From: Paracoccus aestuarii | GTDB taxonomy: Bacteria; Pseudomonadota; Alphaproteobacteria; Rhodobacterales; Rhodobacteraceae | Assembly (NCBI RefSeq): GCF_028553885.1 | Contig: NZ_CP067169.1 | Coordinates: 496,001 to 560,000 of the forward strand | Direction: 5' to 3' | Length of the DNA stretch: 64,000 nucleotides | Shown: one piece after another, positions 43,701-52,676 of the stretch | Layout: each line of letters opens with the position of its first letter | How positions within the stretch are numbered: the stretch's first letter is position 1 | The notes under the pieces: generated by a model | The model's input: only the letters and a program-made list of their open reading frames with translations | Databases searched by the model: none | What the model was told of the DNA's origin: nothing | Made by a program: the position numbers and the translations under genes

Positions 43701-44807
43701 ATGGAACAGACCCAATTCGACATCTTTCTGGTGGCCACGCCCGGCCTCGAACAGCCCCTGGCCTGCGAGGCGCGCGGGCTGGGCTGGGATCCGGTGATCC
43801 AGCCGGGCGGCGTCACGATCCGCGGCGGTTGGCCGGACGTGTGGCGCGCGAACCTGTCGCTGCGCGGCGCCACGCGGGTGCTGGCGCGGATCGGCGGGTT
43901 CCGCGCCATGCATCTGGCCCAGCTGGACAAGCGGGCGCGCAAGTTTCCCTGGGCCGATCTGCTGCGCCCCGATATGCCCCTGCGGGTGGACACGGTCTGC
44001 CGCGCCTCGCGCATCTATCACGCGGGCGCGGCCACGCAGCGCATCGCCCGCGCCATCACCGAGGAGCTGGGCGCCCCCCTGGCCGATGACGCGCCCCTGA
44101 CCGTCAAGGCCCGGATCGAGGATGACCTGGTCACCTTCAGCCTGGATACGACCGGGGAATCGCTGCACAAGCGCGGCCACAAGCAGGCCGTCGCCAAGGC
44201 CCCCATGCGCGAGACCATGGCCGCCATGTTCCTGCGCCAGATGGGCTTTGACGGGACGCAGCCGGTGCTGGACCCGATGTGCGGATCGGGCACGTTCGTG
44301 ATCGAGGCCGCCGAGATCGCCCTGGGCCTGCTGCCGGGCCGCAGCCGCGATTTCGCCTTCCAGCAGCTGGCCAATCACGATGCCGCCGCGCTGGAGGCGC
44401 TGCGCCGCCACGCGCCCCGGCCCGCGCCCGCCATCCGCTTTCTGGGCCGCGACCGCGACCCGGGCGCGATCCGCATGTCGCGCGACAATGCCGCCCGCGC
44501 GGGCGTGGATGCCGTCACCGATTTTGAACCTGGCCCGATCGAGCAGCTGGAACGCCCCGACGGGCCGCCGGGCATCGTCATCCTGAACCCGCCCTATGGC
44601 GCGCGGATCGGCAACAAGGGGCCGCTTTTCGGCCTCTATGCGCAGATGGGCGAGGTCTTCCGCACCCGCTTCGCGGGCTGGCGGATCGGCATCGTGACCT
44701 CGGACGGGGGGCTGGCCAAGGCGACGGGCCTGCCATGGCTGCCCGCGGGGCCGATCGTCGCGCATGGCGGGCTGAAGATCCGCCTGTGGCAGACCGCGCC
44801 GCTCTAG
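43701..44807 (+). CDS. THUMP-domain class I RNA methyltransferase (RlmL/YpsC-like)
   Basis: A 368-residue protein. An N-terminal THUMP RNA-binding region (about 1-160) is followed by a Rossmann methyltransferase domain. It has motif I DPMCGSGTFVIEAA near residues 190-203 and motif IV NPPYGARIG near 295, the N-(D)PPY signature of amino-methyltransferases. The likely target is a guanine N2 of 23S rRNA, by analogy with RlmL. ATG 43701 is preferred to GTG 43695. The TAG stop is within CTAG 44804-44807, shared with convergent dcd. Confidence 0.87.
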   Translation: MEQTQFDIFLVATPGLEQPLACEARGLGWDPVIQPGGVTIRGGWPDVWRANLSLRGATRVLARIGGFRAMHLAQLDKRARKFPWADLLRPDMPLRVDTVCRASRIYHAGAATQRIARAITEELGAPLADDAPLTVKARIEDDLVTFSLDTTGESLHKRGHKQAVAKAPMRETMAAMFLRQMGFDGTQPVLDPMCGSGTFVIEAAEIALGLLPGRSRDFAFQQLANHDAAALEALRRHAPRPAPAIRFLGRDRDPGAIRMSRDNAARAGVDAVTDFEPGPIEQLERPDGPPGIVILNPPYGARIGNKGPLFGLYAQMGEVFRTRFAGWRIGIVTSDGGLAKATGLPWLPAGPIVAHGGLKIRLWQTAPL

Positions 44808-45877
44808 CGGAACTGCTTGGCCAGCTTCAGGCCCTGACCCTGATAGTTCGACCGGATCCCCTGGCCATAGAGCCGGTCGGGCCGCGCGCCCATCCGTTCA
44901 TAGACCAGCCGGCCCACGGTCTGGCCGTGCTCCAGGACAAAGGGCGCCTCGTGACAGCGGACCTCCAGAACGCCGCGCGCGCCGCGGCCCTGATCGCCGA
45001 TCCCGAATCCCGGATCGAAGAATCCCGCGTAATGGACCCGGAATTCCCCCACCATCGCCAGATAGGGGGCCATCTCGGCCGCATAATCGGCGGGGATGGC
45101 CACCGATTCCCGGCTGACCAGGATGTAGAAGGCGCCGGGATCCAGGATCAGCCGGCCGTCGCGGGTGCGCAGCTCGTCCCAGAACTCGGTCGCGTCATAG
45201 GCGCCGATCCGGTCCAGGTCGATCACCCCGCTATGGGGGCGGGCACGATAGCCGACCAGATCGCCATCCCGCGGGCGCAGATCGACGGAAAAGCCCAGGC
45301 CTTGGTCGATCAGCGCGGGCGCGCCGCCGACCAGCGGCTGGCTGTCATGCAGCGCCCGCAGCGCCGCATCGTCCAGCACTGCCTGTCCTTGGCGCAGCCG
45401 CAGCTGGTTCAGGCGCATGCCCGGGCGGACCAGCACGGAAAAGCTGCGCGGGCAGATCTCGGCGTAGAGGGGGCCGTCATAGCCCTCGGGCAGGCGGTCG
45501 AATTCGGTGCCGTCATCGGTGACCAGCCGCGTCAGCAGGTCCAGGCGCCCGGTCGAGGATTTGGCATTGGCCACCGCCGTCATCCCCGGCGGCAGCGCGA
45601 TGCGTTCGGCCAAGGGCACCAGATAGACGCAGCCCCGTTCCAGGACCGCGCCCCCATCCAGCGCCATGCGATGCATGCAGAAATCGTCCAGCCGGTCGGA
45701 TATCCGCCGCCCCCGCCCGGCCAGAAAGCTGGCGCGCAGGCGATAGGCGGTGTCGCCCAAGCGCAGGTCCAGGCTGGCGGGCTGGATCTGTTCCTCGGTC
45801 ACGGGGATGTCGGATCGGATCACGCCGCGCGCGATCAGGTCCCTGATCCGGCTGTCGGGCAGAACGCCATTCGTCAT
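44804..45877 (-). CDS. dcd: Double-length 2'-deoxycytidine 5'-triphosphate deaminase
   Basis: A 357-residue protein, about twice the length of the single-domain E. coli Dcd. The first half has IQPASLDLRLGDTAYRLRASF and ANAKSSTGRLDLL, matching the Dcd SSxGR active-site motif. The second half contains SVDLRPRDGDLVGYRARPHSG and AAEMAPYLAMVGEFRVHYAGFFDPGFG, a second dUTPase-like fold. This arrangement is known in alphaproteobacteria. It deaminates dCTP to dUTP in the thymidylate pathway. It converges with the methyltransferase gene through a shared CTAG. Confidence 0.88.
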   Translation of the reverse strand: MTNGVLPDSRIRDLIARGVIRSDIPVTEEQIQPASLDLRLGDTAYRLRASFLAGRGRRISDRLDDFCMHRMALDGGAVLERGCVYLVPLAERIALPPGMTAVANAKSSTGRLDLLTRLVTDDGTEFDRLPEGYDGPLYAEICPRSFSVLVRPGMRLNQLRLRQGQAVLDDAALRALHDSQPLVGGAPALIDQGLGFSVDLRPRDGDLVGYRARPHSGVIDLDRIGAYDATEFWDELRTRDGRLILDPGAFYILVSRESVAIPADYAAEMAPYLAMVGEFRVHYAGFFDPGFGIGDQGRGARGVLEVRCHEAPFVLEHGQTVGRLVYERMGARPDRLYGQGIRSNYQGQGLKLAKQFR

Positions 45878-45908
45878 GATGAACCCCGATTGTGTCGGCG
45901 GATAAGGG

Positions 45909-45940
45909 AAACGCCCATCCTTGGAAAAGGATGGGCGTTT
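45909..45940. terminator. Strong hairpin downstream of tRNA-Pro
   Basis: AAACGCCCATCC (45909-45920) pairs perfectly with GGATGGGCGTTT (45929-45940) around an 8-base loop. On the minus strand the stem ends in TTT, 7 bases beyond the tRNA CCA end, so it fits an intrinsic terminator for the tRNA gene and insulates dcd. Confidence 0.85.
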
Positions 45941-45946
45941 TCGGAA

Positions 45947-46024
45947 TGGTCGGGCCGGCGAGATTCGAACTCGCGGCCTTCCGCCCCCCAGACGGACGCG
46001 CTAACCAGGCTGCGCCACGGCCCG
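45947..46024 (-). tRNA. tRNA-Pro (anticodon GGG)
   Basis: Read on the minus strand, the acceptor arm is CGGGCCG/CGGCCCG, with D stem GCGC/GCGC. The anticodon stem TCCGT/GCGGA holds loop CTGGGGG, giving anticodon GGG, and the T stem is GCGAG/CTCGC with loop TTCGAAT. Discriminator A is followed by an encoded CCA (45947-45949). It decodes CCC/CCU proline codons. Confidence 0.96.
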
Positions 46025-46033
46025 ACACGCGTC

Positions 46034-46062
46034 GTATAGTGCGATCCGGCGACCGAGCACAA
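46034..46062 (-). promoter_or_regulatory. Promoter of tRNA-Pro
   Basis: On the minus strand TTGTGC (46062-46057) and CTATAC (46039-46034) are separated by 17 bases, 9 bases before the tRNA 5' end at 46024. Confidence 0.65.
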
Positions 46063-46115
46063 GGGCCGAGAGGCGGAAATCTTTGGCAAAATGCACGATG
46101 CCGCGACAGGGGGTG

Positions 46116-46610
46116 TCAGGGCAGGTCCAGCATCGCATGGGCCAGCCGCAGAAGGGCAGGACGAGCGGCCGGACCGCCCTGCGTGCCGCGCAGCAGCCGC
46201 GCGAAACCGGTCAGACGGCCCAGCCAGTCGCGCGCCGATATCTCGGCCGCGGCGGGCTGGGGCAGCGATTCGGGGGCGGGGCCGGGAAAGGGCGGCGCCT
46301 CGGGCGGCGGCGCGTGGTCCGGGCGGTCGCCCGACAGCAGCCGCGCGCCCCGGTCGCGCACCGCGGCACCGCGATCGGCGGCGATCATCTTGCGCGCGCC
46401 CCGGATCGTCATGCCGTCATCGCGCAGCAGGGCGCAGATGCCCGCGGCCAGCGTGACATCATCGGGGCGGTAATAGCGGCGCCCGTCGGGCCGCTTCATC
46501 GGGCTGAGCGCCAGGAACTGGGTTTCCCAATATCGCAGCACATGGGGCGCGACGCCGATCATCCTGGCGGTTTCGCCGATGGAACGGAATGCCTCGGCCC
46601 CCTTGGCCAT
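46116..46610 (-). CDS. MerR family transcriptional regulator
   Basis: A 164-residue protein. An N-terminal MerR helix-turn-helix and wing, SIGETARMIGVAPHVLRYWETQF then RPDGRRYYRPDDVTLAAGI, spans residues 9-65. The rest is Pro/Ala-rich and has no metal-binding cysteines, so it is not a metal sensor of the MerR type. It starts 3 bases after the ihfA stop, a pairing seen across alphaproteobacteria. Its target is unknown. Confidence 0.88.
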   Translation of the reverse strand: MAKGAEAFRSIGETARMIGVAPHVLRYWETQFLALSPMKRPDGRRYYRPDDVTLAAGICALLRDDGMTIRGARKMIAADRGAAVRDRGARLLSGDRPDHAPPPEAPPFPGPAPESLPQPAAAEISARDWLGRLTGFARLLRGTQGGPAARPALLRLAHAMLDLP

Positions 46611-46613
46611 CGC

Positions 46614-46916
46614 TTACTTGCGGTTTCCCGCGGCCACGCGATCCTTCATCAGATGCGAGGGGCGGAAGGACAGCACGCGGCGCGGGGTGATGGGCACCTC
46701 CTCGCCGGTCTTGGGGTTGCGGCCGATGCGTTCGTTCTTGTCCCGGACCGAGAACGTCCCGAAGGACGAGATCTTGACCTGTTCCCCGCGCACCAGCGCG
46801 TCCGAGATATGGTCCAGCACGCTTTCCACGAGCTGCGCGGATTCGTGACGCGACAGCCCGACATCGCGGAACACCGCCTCGGCCAGGTCCATCCGCGTCA
46901 AGGTCTTGTCGCCCAT
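46614..46916 (-). CDS. ihfA: Integration host factor subunit alpha
   Basis: A 100-residue HU/IHF fold protein. The arm motif [17 protein letters not shown] contains the DNA-intercalating Pro, and [22 protein letters not shown] at the N-terminus identifies the alpha subunit. With IhfB it bends DNA for recombination, replication and promoter architecture. A good promoter lies 25-53 bases upstream. The downstream merR-type gene is cotranscribed. Confidence 0.95.
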   Translation of the reverse strand: MGDKTLTRMDLAEAVFRDVGLSRHESAQLVESVLDHISDALVRGEQVKISSFGTFSVRDKNERIGRNPKTGEEVPITPRRVLSFRPSHLMKDRVAAGNRK

Positions 46917-46940
46917 GGTCGATCCTCTTGGAATGGGAAA

Positions 46941-46969
46941 AGGATGGTTCGGATTCGTCGCCCTGTCAA
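46941..46969 (-). promoter_or_regulatory. ihfA promoter
   Basis: A consensus -35 TTGACA (46969-46964) is separated by 17 bases from CATCCT (46946-46941) on the minus strand, 25 bases before the ihfA ATG. Confidence 0.65.
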
Positions 46970-46974
46970 CGGAT

Positions 46975-47000
46975 CGGGCGGGGAAATCGTTCCCCGCCCG
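46975..47000. terminator. Hairpin after the TRAP operon
   Basis: CGGGCGGGGAA (46975-46985) pairs perfectly with TTCCCCGCCCG (46990-47000) around ATCG. It lies 26 bases after the dctP-type stop and just before the ihfA promoter, so it separates the TRAP cassette from ihfA. Confidence 0.75.
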
Positions 47001-47025
47001 TGACTTGTCCGTGATGATTTGAGCG

Positions 47026-48111
47026 TCAGCCCGCGCAGGCCTCGATCTCGGCCAGGTCGGGACTGTCGGGCGTGCGGCCCAGATCGAAGGGCGCCGAGGC
47101 GCTGCGCCAGGTCGAATAATCCTCCAGATAGCCGATCATGCTGGCATAGACGCGGGCGCTGTCGGCATTTTCGCAGGCGACCTCGACGATGGTCTCGTTG
47201 GCCAGTTCCTGGATGCGGGCCAAGGTCTCGTCATCCATGCGGGTGATCTCGATCCCGGCTTCCTCGAACTGGCGATAGGCCTCGTTCGCGCGGCGTTCGG
47301 TGAAGGACAGCGACCACAGCATGGTGGCGTCGGCGGCTATCTTCAGCCGTTCCTGGGTCTGTTCGTCCAGCGCGTCCCAGCTGTTCTTGTTGATCATCAC
47401 CCCGAAGACCGACGAGGACTGGTGCCAGCCCGGCGTCGCCCAGTATTGCGTCACCTGGTGGAAGCCGCCCGAGTAATCCACGTTGGGGGTCGAGAATTCC
47501 GCCCCGTCGATCACGCCGCGTTCCAGCGACTGATAGATCTCGCCCCCGGCCATGCTGACCTGGTTGCCGCCCAGTTTCTCCAGCAACCGGCCCTGTTCCA
47601 GGCCCGACAGGCGCAGGCGCAGGCCCTGCAGGTCGTCGGTGGTGCGGATCGGCTGGCTGACGGTGCGGAAGCCCGATTCGTTGTTGGTCACGCCATAGGG
47701 CAGATAGACCATGCCGAACTGGCCGTAGATCTCGTTATAGATGTCGGCCCCGCCCCATTCCTGGATCCAGTTCACGTAATCCACGGCGTTGAACAGGCTG
47801 GCCGTGGTGGCCAGGGGCGAAAAGGCCGGGTTGCGGCCCGCCCAGTATCCCGGCCAGTCGGCGCCGGCCTGGATCGTGCCCGATTCCACGGCGCCGAAGA
47901 CCTCGCCGGCGGGGACCAGGCTGCCGCCTTCATAGAATTCGATGGACAGCGTCTCGGGATCGACCAGCTTGCCGACCATGTCGACCCAGTAGCGGTCGAT
48001 CTCGATCAGCTCCAGGCTGGAGGGCCAGGTCGAGGTCATGGTCCAGTTCTCGGCCATGGCCGGTCCGGCGGCGGCCATCGCAAGGGCGGCGGTGGTCAGC
48101 AGATGTTTCAT
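47026..48111 (-). CDS. TRAP transporter substrate-binding protein (DctP/TakP-like)
   Basis: A 361-residue periplasmic protein. Residues 1-20 form a signal peptide ([20 protein letters not shown]), and the mature chain begins [12 protein letters not shown]. Family marks include [18 protein letters not shown] near 200, a ligand-contacting stretch, and a PGWHQSS segment. It resembles the alpha-keto acid binder TakP more than the C4-dicarboxylate DctP, so a 2-oxo or hydroxy acid is a possible ligand. GGAGGAG precedes ATG 48111. It is the last gene of dctQ-dctM-dctP order on this strand. Confidence 0.88.
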   Translation of the reverse strand: MKHLLTTAALAMAAAGPAMAENWTMTSTWPSSLELIEIDRYWVDMVGKLVDPETLSIEFYEGGSLVPAGEVFGAVESGTIQAGADWPGYWAGRNPAFSPLATTASLFNAVDYVNWIQEWGGADIYNEIYGQFGMVYLPYGVTNNESGFRTVSQPIRTTDDLQGLRLRLSGLEQGRLLEKLGGNQVSMAGGEIYQSLERGVIDGAEFSTPNVDYSGGFHQVTQYWATPGWHQSSSVFGVMINKNSWDALDEQTQERLKIAADATMLWSLSFTERRANEAYRQFEEAGIEITRMDDETLARIQELANETIVEVACENADSARVYASMIGYLEDYSTWRSASAPFDLGRTPDSPDLAEIEACAG

Positions 48112-48134
48112 CGGGTCTCCTCCGTTTGGAATTG

Positions 48135-49457
48135 TCAGCCGTAGAGTGCCAGGGGAAGCCAGGTCACCAAGGCCGGGAACAGGATCATCGCCGCGCACAT
48201 CATCAGCACCATGACGATGAAGGGCAGCACGCCGATGATGATGTCGGTCGTGGTCACATGCGGCGGCGATATCGCCCGCATGTAGAAGAGCGCGTATCCG
48301 AAGGGCGGCGACAGAAAGCTGGTCTGCAGCACCACGGCCATCAGGATCACGAACCACAGCGGGTCCACGCCCATCTCGTTCACCAAGGGCAGGAAGATCG
48401 GGAAGGACAGCAGCACGATCCCGGTCCAGTCCAGGAACATCCCCAGGATGAACACCACCAGCAGCATCACCGCGATCAGCGTATAGGGATCGTCGGCCAG
48501 CCCGCGGATCAGGTCCTGGCTGGCGCGCAGGCCCCCGGTGATGTTGAAGACCCCGGTGAAGGCCGTGGCGCCCACCACGATGAAGAGGATCATGGCAGAG
48601 GTGCGGCCCGTCTCCAGCAGGGCGGAATAGAAGGTCCGCCACTGGAACCGGCCGCGCGCGATCACGATCAGCAGGGCCAGGGCCGCGCCGATCGCGCTGG
48701 CCTCGGTCGCGGTGGCGATGCCCGCCAGCAGCGAGCCCAGAATTCCCAGGATCAGGATCAGCGGCGGGACGGCCTCGACGATCAGCATCTTCCACATGGC
48801 GCCGCGGCTGATCTGTTCGGATTCCGCGATGCGCGGGGCCCATTCGGGCTTCAGCCAGGCGATGATGACGACATAGATCGCATACATCACCCCCAGCAGC
48901 AGGCCGGGTATCATCGCCCCGGCGAAAAGCTGTCCCACCGACAGGCCGGGCGCATAGGAGGCCATCAGGATCAGCATGATCGAGGGCGGGATCAGGATGC
49001 CCAGGCACCCCGAGGCCCCGATCAGCCCCGTGGCCAGCCGCTTGTCATATCCGTATTGCAGCATCGGGCGCAGCGCCATCATCCCCATCACGGTGATCGA
49101 CGCGCCGATGATCCCCGTCGTCGCCGCCAGCAGGATCGAGATGAACACCACCGCCAGCCCCAGCCCGCCCGAGACGCGGCTCATCAGGTGGCGCAGCGCC
49201 TCGAACATGCGGTCGGTCACGCCGCTGTCGGACAGGAACCGCGCCATCAGCACGAAGAGCGGGATCGCGATCAGGACGTAATTGTCCAGCACGTCGCCGA
49301 AGATGCGGTTGATGACGATGCCCAAGACCTGGGGCCGGTCGGCGATGAAGGCGCCCAGAACCGCCGTGCCGCCCAGCACGAAGGCCAGCGGATGCCCCAT
49401 GAACAGGCCTAGCAGCAGCAGGCCCGACATCACCAGGGCGATCATTTCACCCGACAT
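48135..49457 (-). CDS. TRAP transporter large permease (DctM-like)
   Basis: A 440-residue protein with about 12 membrane helices (IALVMSGLLLLGLFMGHPLAFVLGG at the start). GASGCLGILIPPSIMLILMA near residue 150 is the conserved DctM motif thought to bind sodium. It forms the ion-coupled transport path with the small subunit. It overlaps the dctQ-type gene by 11 bases and lies 23 bases before the binding-protein gene. Confidence 0.94.
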   Translation of the reverse strand: MSGEMIALVMSGLLLLGLFMGHPLAFVLGGTAVLGAFIADRPQVLGIVINRIFGDVLDNYVLIAIPLFVLMARFLSDSGVTDRMFEALRHLMSRVSGGLGLAVVFISILLAATTGIIGASITVMGMMALRPMLQYGYDKRLATGLIGASGCLGILIPPSIMLILMASYAPGLSVGQLFAGAMIPGLLLGVMYAIYVVIIAWLKPEWAPRIAESEQISRGAMWKMLIVEAVPPLILILGILGSLLAGIATATEASAIGAALALLIVIARGRFQWRTFYSALLETGRTSAMILFIVVGATAFTGVFNITGGLRASQDLIRGLADDPYTLIAVMLLVVFILGMFLDWTGIVLLSFPIFLPLVNEMGVDPLWFVILMAVVLQTSFLSPPFGYALFYMRAISPPHVTTTDIIIGVLPFIVMVLMMCAAMILFPALVTWLPLALYG

Positions 49458-49998
49458 GGCGCGGCTCCTCGCGGTTCAGGACCAGCTTCAGCGCCTCGGA
49501 GACCCCTTGGATCAGCAGTAGGCAGGCGGCGACGAACATCGCCATCTTCAGCGGATAGACGGGCAGGGCCACGGCGCCATAGGTCACCTCGCCCTGCCGC
49601 CAGGAGGTCATGGCGAAGGTCCAGCTGCGGTTGGCGAATATCCAGGCGAAGGGAAAGAAGAAGATCACATAGCCCGCCAGGTCCACCCATCGCCGAATGG
49701 CGGGCCGCAGCCGCGCCGTCAGCAGGTCCACCCGCACATGCGCCTGATGGCGCAGCGCATAGCCGCCCAGCATGATGAAGTAGAACCCATAGAGCTGCTT
49801 GGTGACGTCGAAGGCCCATCGCGTCGGCTGCCCGAAGACATAGCGCATGAACACGTCATAGATGATGATACCGGCAAAAATCAGCGCGACGACCGACAGG
49901 ATGCGGCCGACGATCTCATTGATGCCGTCGATCAGACGGACGATCGGCAAGATATGAAGCCCTCCCCAGAGCAGCGGGCGCTTATGCTGCACCTGCAT
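49447..49998 (-). CDS. TRAP transporter small permease (DctQ-like)
   Basis: A 183-residue membrane protein with four helices. The family stretch IIIYDVFMRYVFGQPTRWAFDVTKQLYGFYFIMLGGYALRHQAHVRVDLL spans residues 44-95. It pairs with the large permease. An 11-base overlap links it to the next gene. The extreme N-terminus is uncertain, since the first 20 residues are less typical. Confidence 0.9.
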   Translation of the reverse strand: MQVQHKRPLLWGGLHILPIVRLIDGINEIVGRILSVVALIFAGIIIYDVFMRYVFGQPTRWAFDVTKQLYGFYFIMLGGYALRHQAHVRVDLLTARLRPAIRRWVDLAGYVIFFFPFAWIFANRSWTFAMTSWRQGEVTYGAVALPVYPLKMAMFVAACLLLIQGVSEALKLVLNREEPRHVG

Positions 49999-50101
49999 CG
50001 GGGGGCAGTGTTCAGCAGGGGGGAACCTCTGTCAAGCCACTGGATTTGCAACATTGACACAGCCTTCCCATATGTCGGGAAGGCGACAGAAAGGGCATGA
50101 C

Positions 50102-50380
50102 ATGGCGGGCGGATGGGCGCGCGACGACGCGGTGAACGACCAGATTGAGGTCTCGACGGCCGAGGCGGTGGCGCGGGCGCGCGCCGCGGCGGCACGGCGG
50201 GCGGGGGCGGGGGACAGCGCGCTGACCTGCGCGGAATGCGACGAGCCGATCCCCGAGGCGCGCCGCGCGGCGCAGCCGGGCGTCAAGCTGTGCCTGGCCT
50301 GTCAGTCGGGGGTGGACCGCGCCCGCAGGCCCATGGGCGGCATGAACCGCCGGGCCAGCAAGGACGCGCTGCTGAAGTGA
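50102..50380 (+). CDS. DksA/TraR-type C4 zinc-finger protein (YbiI-like)
   Basis: A 92-residue protein. The N-terminus AGGWARDDAVNDQIEVSTAEAVARAR and the zinc motif CAECDEPIPEARRAAQPGVKLCLAC (CxxC-17-CxxC) match the short DksA-like proteins such as E. coli YbiI. These lack the long coiled coil of DksA, and their role at RNA polymerase is unproven. ATG 50102 matches the family start; the frame opens at 50054. It is convergent with fabH, with one base between stops. Confidence 0.88.
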   Translation: MAGGWARDDAVNDQIEVSTAEAVARARAAAARRAGAGDSALTCAECDEPIPEARRAAQPGVKLCLACQSGVDRARRPMGGMNRRASKDALLK

Positions 50381-50381
50381 C

Positions 50382-51356
50382 CTACCAGCGCAGGACGACC
50401 GCGCCCCAGCTGAGGCCACCGCCGATCGCCTCGGTCACGACGACCTGACCGGGGGTGAACCGCCCCTGACCATCCGCGACCGACAGGGCCAGCGGGATGG
50501 ACGCGGCGGATGTGTTGCCGTGATCGGCCACGGTCAGCACGACCTTGTCCAAGGGCAGGCCCATCTTCTGCGCGGTGGCGGTGATGATGCGCATGTTGGC
50601 CTGATGCGGGACCAGCCAATCGACCTGATCGGGGGTCAGCCCCGCCCGGTCCAGCGCGGTATGGGCGGTGCGGGCCAGCTTTTCGACCGCATGGCGGAAG
50701 ACCAGGTTGCCCTGCATGCGCAGCTGCCCCGCCGTGCCGGTCGAGGACACGCCCCCGTCCACATAGAGCAGTTCGCGATAGCTGCCGTCGCTGTTGAGGT
50801 CGCTGGACAGGATGCCGCGATCGTCGCTGGTGCCGGCGCCGTCCTGCGCCTCCAGCACCACGGCGCCGGCGCCGTCGCCGAACAGCACGCAGGTGGACCG
50901 GTCGGTCCAGTCCATGATGCGCGAGAAGGTCTCGGCCCCGATGACCAGGATGCGGTCGGCCTGGCCCGCGCGGATCATCGCATCGGCATTGGCCAAGGCA
51001 AAGACGAAGCCCGCGCAGACCGCCTGCACGTCGAAGGCGAAGCCGCGCTTGATGCCCAGGCCCGCCTGGACCGTCGTGGCCACGGCCGGAAAGGTGAAAT
51101 CGGGGGTGGAGGTCGCCAGGATGATCCCGTCGATATCGGCGGGGGTCAGCCCGGCGCGGTCCAGCGCGGCGCGGGCGGCGCGGATGCCCAGATCGCTGGT
51201 CATCTGGCCTTCGGCGGCGAAATGCCGACGCTCGATCCCGCTGCGCGAGCGGATCCATTCGTCGGTCGTGTCCAGACGGCCCTCGAACCAGCTGTTCTCG
51301 ACCACGCGTTCGGGCAGGTAATGTCCGGTGCCCCGGATGACGGCGCGACGGGTCAT
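50382..51356 (-). CDS. fabH: 3-oxoacyl-[acyl-carrier-protein] synthase III
   Basis: A 324-residue KAS III. The triad is Cys114 (QAVCAGF), a His in VPHQANMRI near 251, and an Asn in DHGNTSAASIPLAL near 281. It joins acetyl-CoA to malonyl-ACP to start type II fatty acid synthesis. The start overlaps the plsX stop by 4 bases (ATGA), giving translational coupling in a rpmF-plsX-fabH operon. Confidence 0.96.
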   Translation of the reverse strand: MTRRAVIRGTGHYLPERVVENSWFEGRLDTTDEWIRSRSGIERRHFAAEGQMTSDLGIRAARAALDRAGLTPADIDGIILATSTPDFTFPAVATTVQAGLGIKRGFAFDVQAVCAGFVFALANADAMIRAGQADRILVIGAETFSRIMDWTDRSTCVLFGDGAGAVVLEAQDGAGTSDDRGILSSDLNSDGSYRELLYVDGGVSSTGTAGQLRMQGNLVFRHAVEKLARTAHTALDRAGLTPDQVDWLVPHQANMRIITATAQKMGLPLDKVVLTVADHGNTSAASIPLALSVADGQGRFTPGQVVVTEAIGGGLSWGAVVLRW

Positions 51357-52447
51357 GCGCCGCCCTCGGCGGTGGCGGCGGCGGTGCCTTGGGCCACGCG
51401 GGCGGCCAGCCGGTCCTGGAACCCCGACTGCGCCAGGGTGAAGGCCAGCTTGATCGCCGCCGATACCCCGGTCGCATCGGCCGAGCCGTGGGATTTCACC
51501 ACGGTGCCGTTCAGGCCCAGGAAGATGCCGCCGTTCACGCGGCGCGGATCGATGCGCTTTTGCAGGCGCTTCAACGAGGTCATGGCCAGGATGGCCGCAA
51601 ATTTCGACATGATGGAATTCGAGAAGGCGTCCTTGAGGAAATCGCCGACCAGCTTGGCCGTGCCTTCGCCGGTCTTCAAGGCGACATTCCCGGTAAAGCC
51701 GTCCGTCACGATCACATCGACGCGCGCCGAGGGCAGATCGCCCCCCTCGACAAAGCCGATATAGTCGAAGCTGCCATTGGCGGCCTTCTCGATCATCTCA
51801 TGGGCCTGCTTCAGTTCGGCGCGGCCCTTGTGTTCCTCGGTGCCGACATTCAGCAGCCCGACGCGCGGCCGTTCCAGCCCTAGACCGTTGCGGGCATAGG
51901 ATGCCCCCATCAGCGCATATTGCAGCAGGTCATGCGCGTCGGCGCGGATATCGGCGCCCACGTCCAGCATGATGTTGAACCCCTGGGGATTGCGCGACGG
52001 CCACAGGCAGGCGATGGCCGGCCGGTTCACGCCCGGCAGCTTGCGCAGCCGCATCATCGACAGCGCCATCAGCGCGCCGGTATTCCCGCAGGAGACCGCG
52101 ACCTGCGCCTCGCCCTGCTTGACGGATTCCAGCGCCGACCACATCGAGGTGCCTTCGCCCTTGCGCAGCACCTGGCTGGGCTTGTCGTCCATGGTCACCG
52201 TGCCCGCCGCATGGCGGATGTCGCACCGGCCCGCCAGCGACCTGCGCCGCGCGATCAGGCCGGACAGCACGGATTCGTCGCCATGGACGATGAACCGGAT
52301 CTCCGGGTTCTTCTCGGCGCTCTCGGCCATGCCGGCAACCACGACCGCAGGGCCGCGATCGCCGCCCATCGCGTCGATCGAAATGACCACGCCGACCCCG
52401 GTATCGGGGTCGCGCGGCGCCGGATTGGTCGCGTGTTCGACAGTCAT
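51353..52447 (-). CDS. plsX: Phosphate acyltransferase PlsX
   Basis: A 364-residue PlsX. The core begins ISIDAMGGDRGPAVVVAG near residue 22, with PSQVLRKGEGTSMW near 90 and EEHKGRAELKQAHEMI near 205. It makes acyl-phosphate from acyl-ACP for phospholipid synthesis at the membrane surface. The first 20 residues are unconserved, so the true start may lie slightly downstream. It lies 22 bases after rpmF. Confidence 0.94.
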   Translation of the reverse strand: MTVEHATNPAPRDPDTGVGVVISIDAMGGDRGPAVVVAGMAESAEKNPEIRFIVHGDESVLSGLIARRRSLAGRCDIRHAAGTVTMDDKPSQVLRKGEGTSMWSALESVKQGEAQVAVSCGNTGALMALSMMRLRKLPGVNRPAIACLWPSRNPQGFNIMLDVGADIRADAHDLLQYALMGASYARNGLGLERPRVGLLNVGTEEHKGRAELKQAHEMIEKAANGSFDYIGFVEGGDLPSARVDVIVTDGFTGNVALKTGEGTAKLVGDFLKDAFSNSIMSKFAAILAMTSLKRLQKRIDPRRVNGGIFLGLNGTVVKSHGSADATGVSAAIKLAFTLAQSGFQDRLAARVAQGTAAATAEGGA

Positions 52448-52469
52448 CAGCAGGCGCCGCGATCCGCGG

Positions 52470-52676
52470 TCAGGCCGCGTCGTCGTCCAGGTCGATCTCG
52501 TTCGCTTTCGCGATCACTTCGCGATCCGCGTAATGGCCGCAGGACGGGCAGACGTGATGCGGGCGCTTCAGCTCGCCGCAGTTCGAGCATTCGTTCGGGT
52601 TGCCCGCGACCAGCGCATCATGCGCACGGCGCATGTTGCGCTTGGACCGGGTTACGCGATTCTGAGGGACAGCCAT
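52470..52676 (-). CDS. rpmF: 50S ribosomal protein L32
   Basis: A 68-residue L32. [22 protein letters not shown] at the N-terminus is followed by a zinc ribbon [17 protein letters not shown]. The intact cysteines mean this is the zinc-binding form. ATG 52676 matches the universal L32 start. The gene heads the conserved rpmF-plsX-fabH run. Confidence 0.97.
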   Translation of the reverse strand: MAVPQNRVTRSKRNMRRAHDALVAGNPNECSNCGELKRPHHVCPSCGHYADREVIAKANEIDLDDDAA

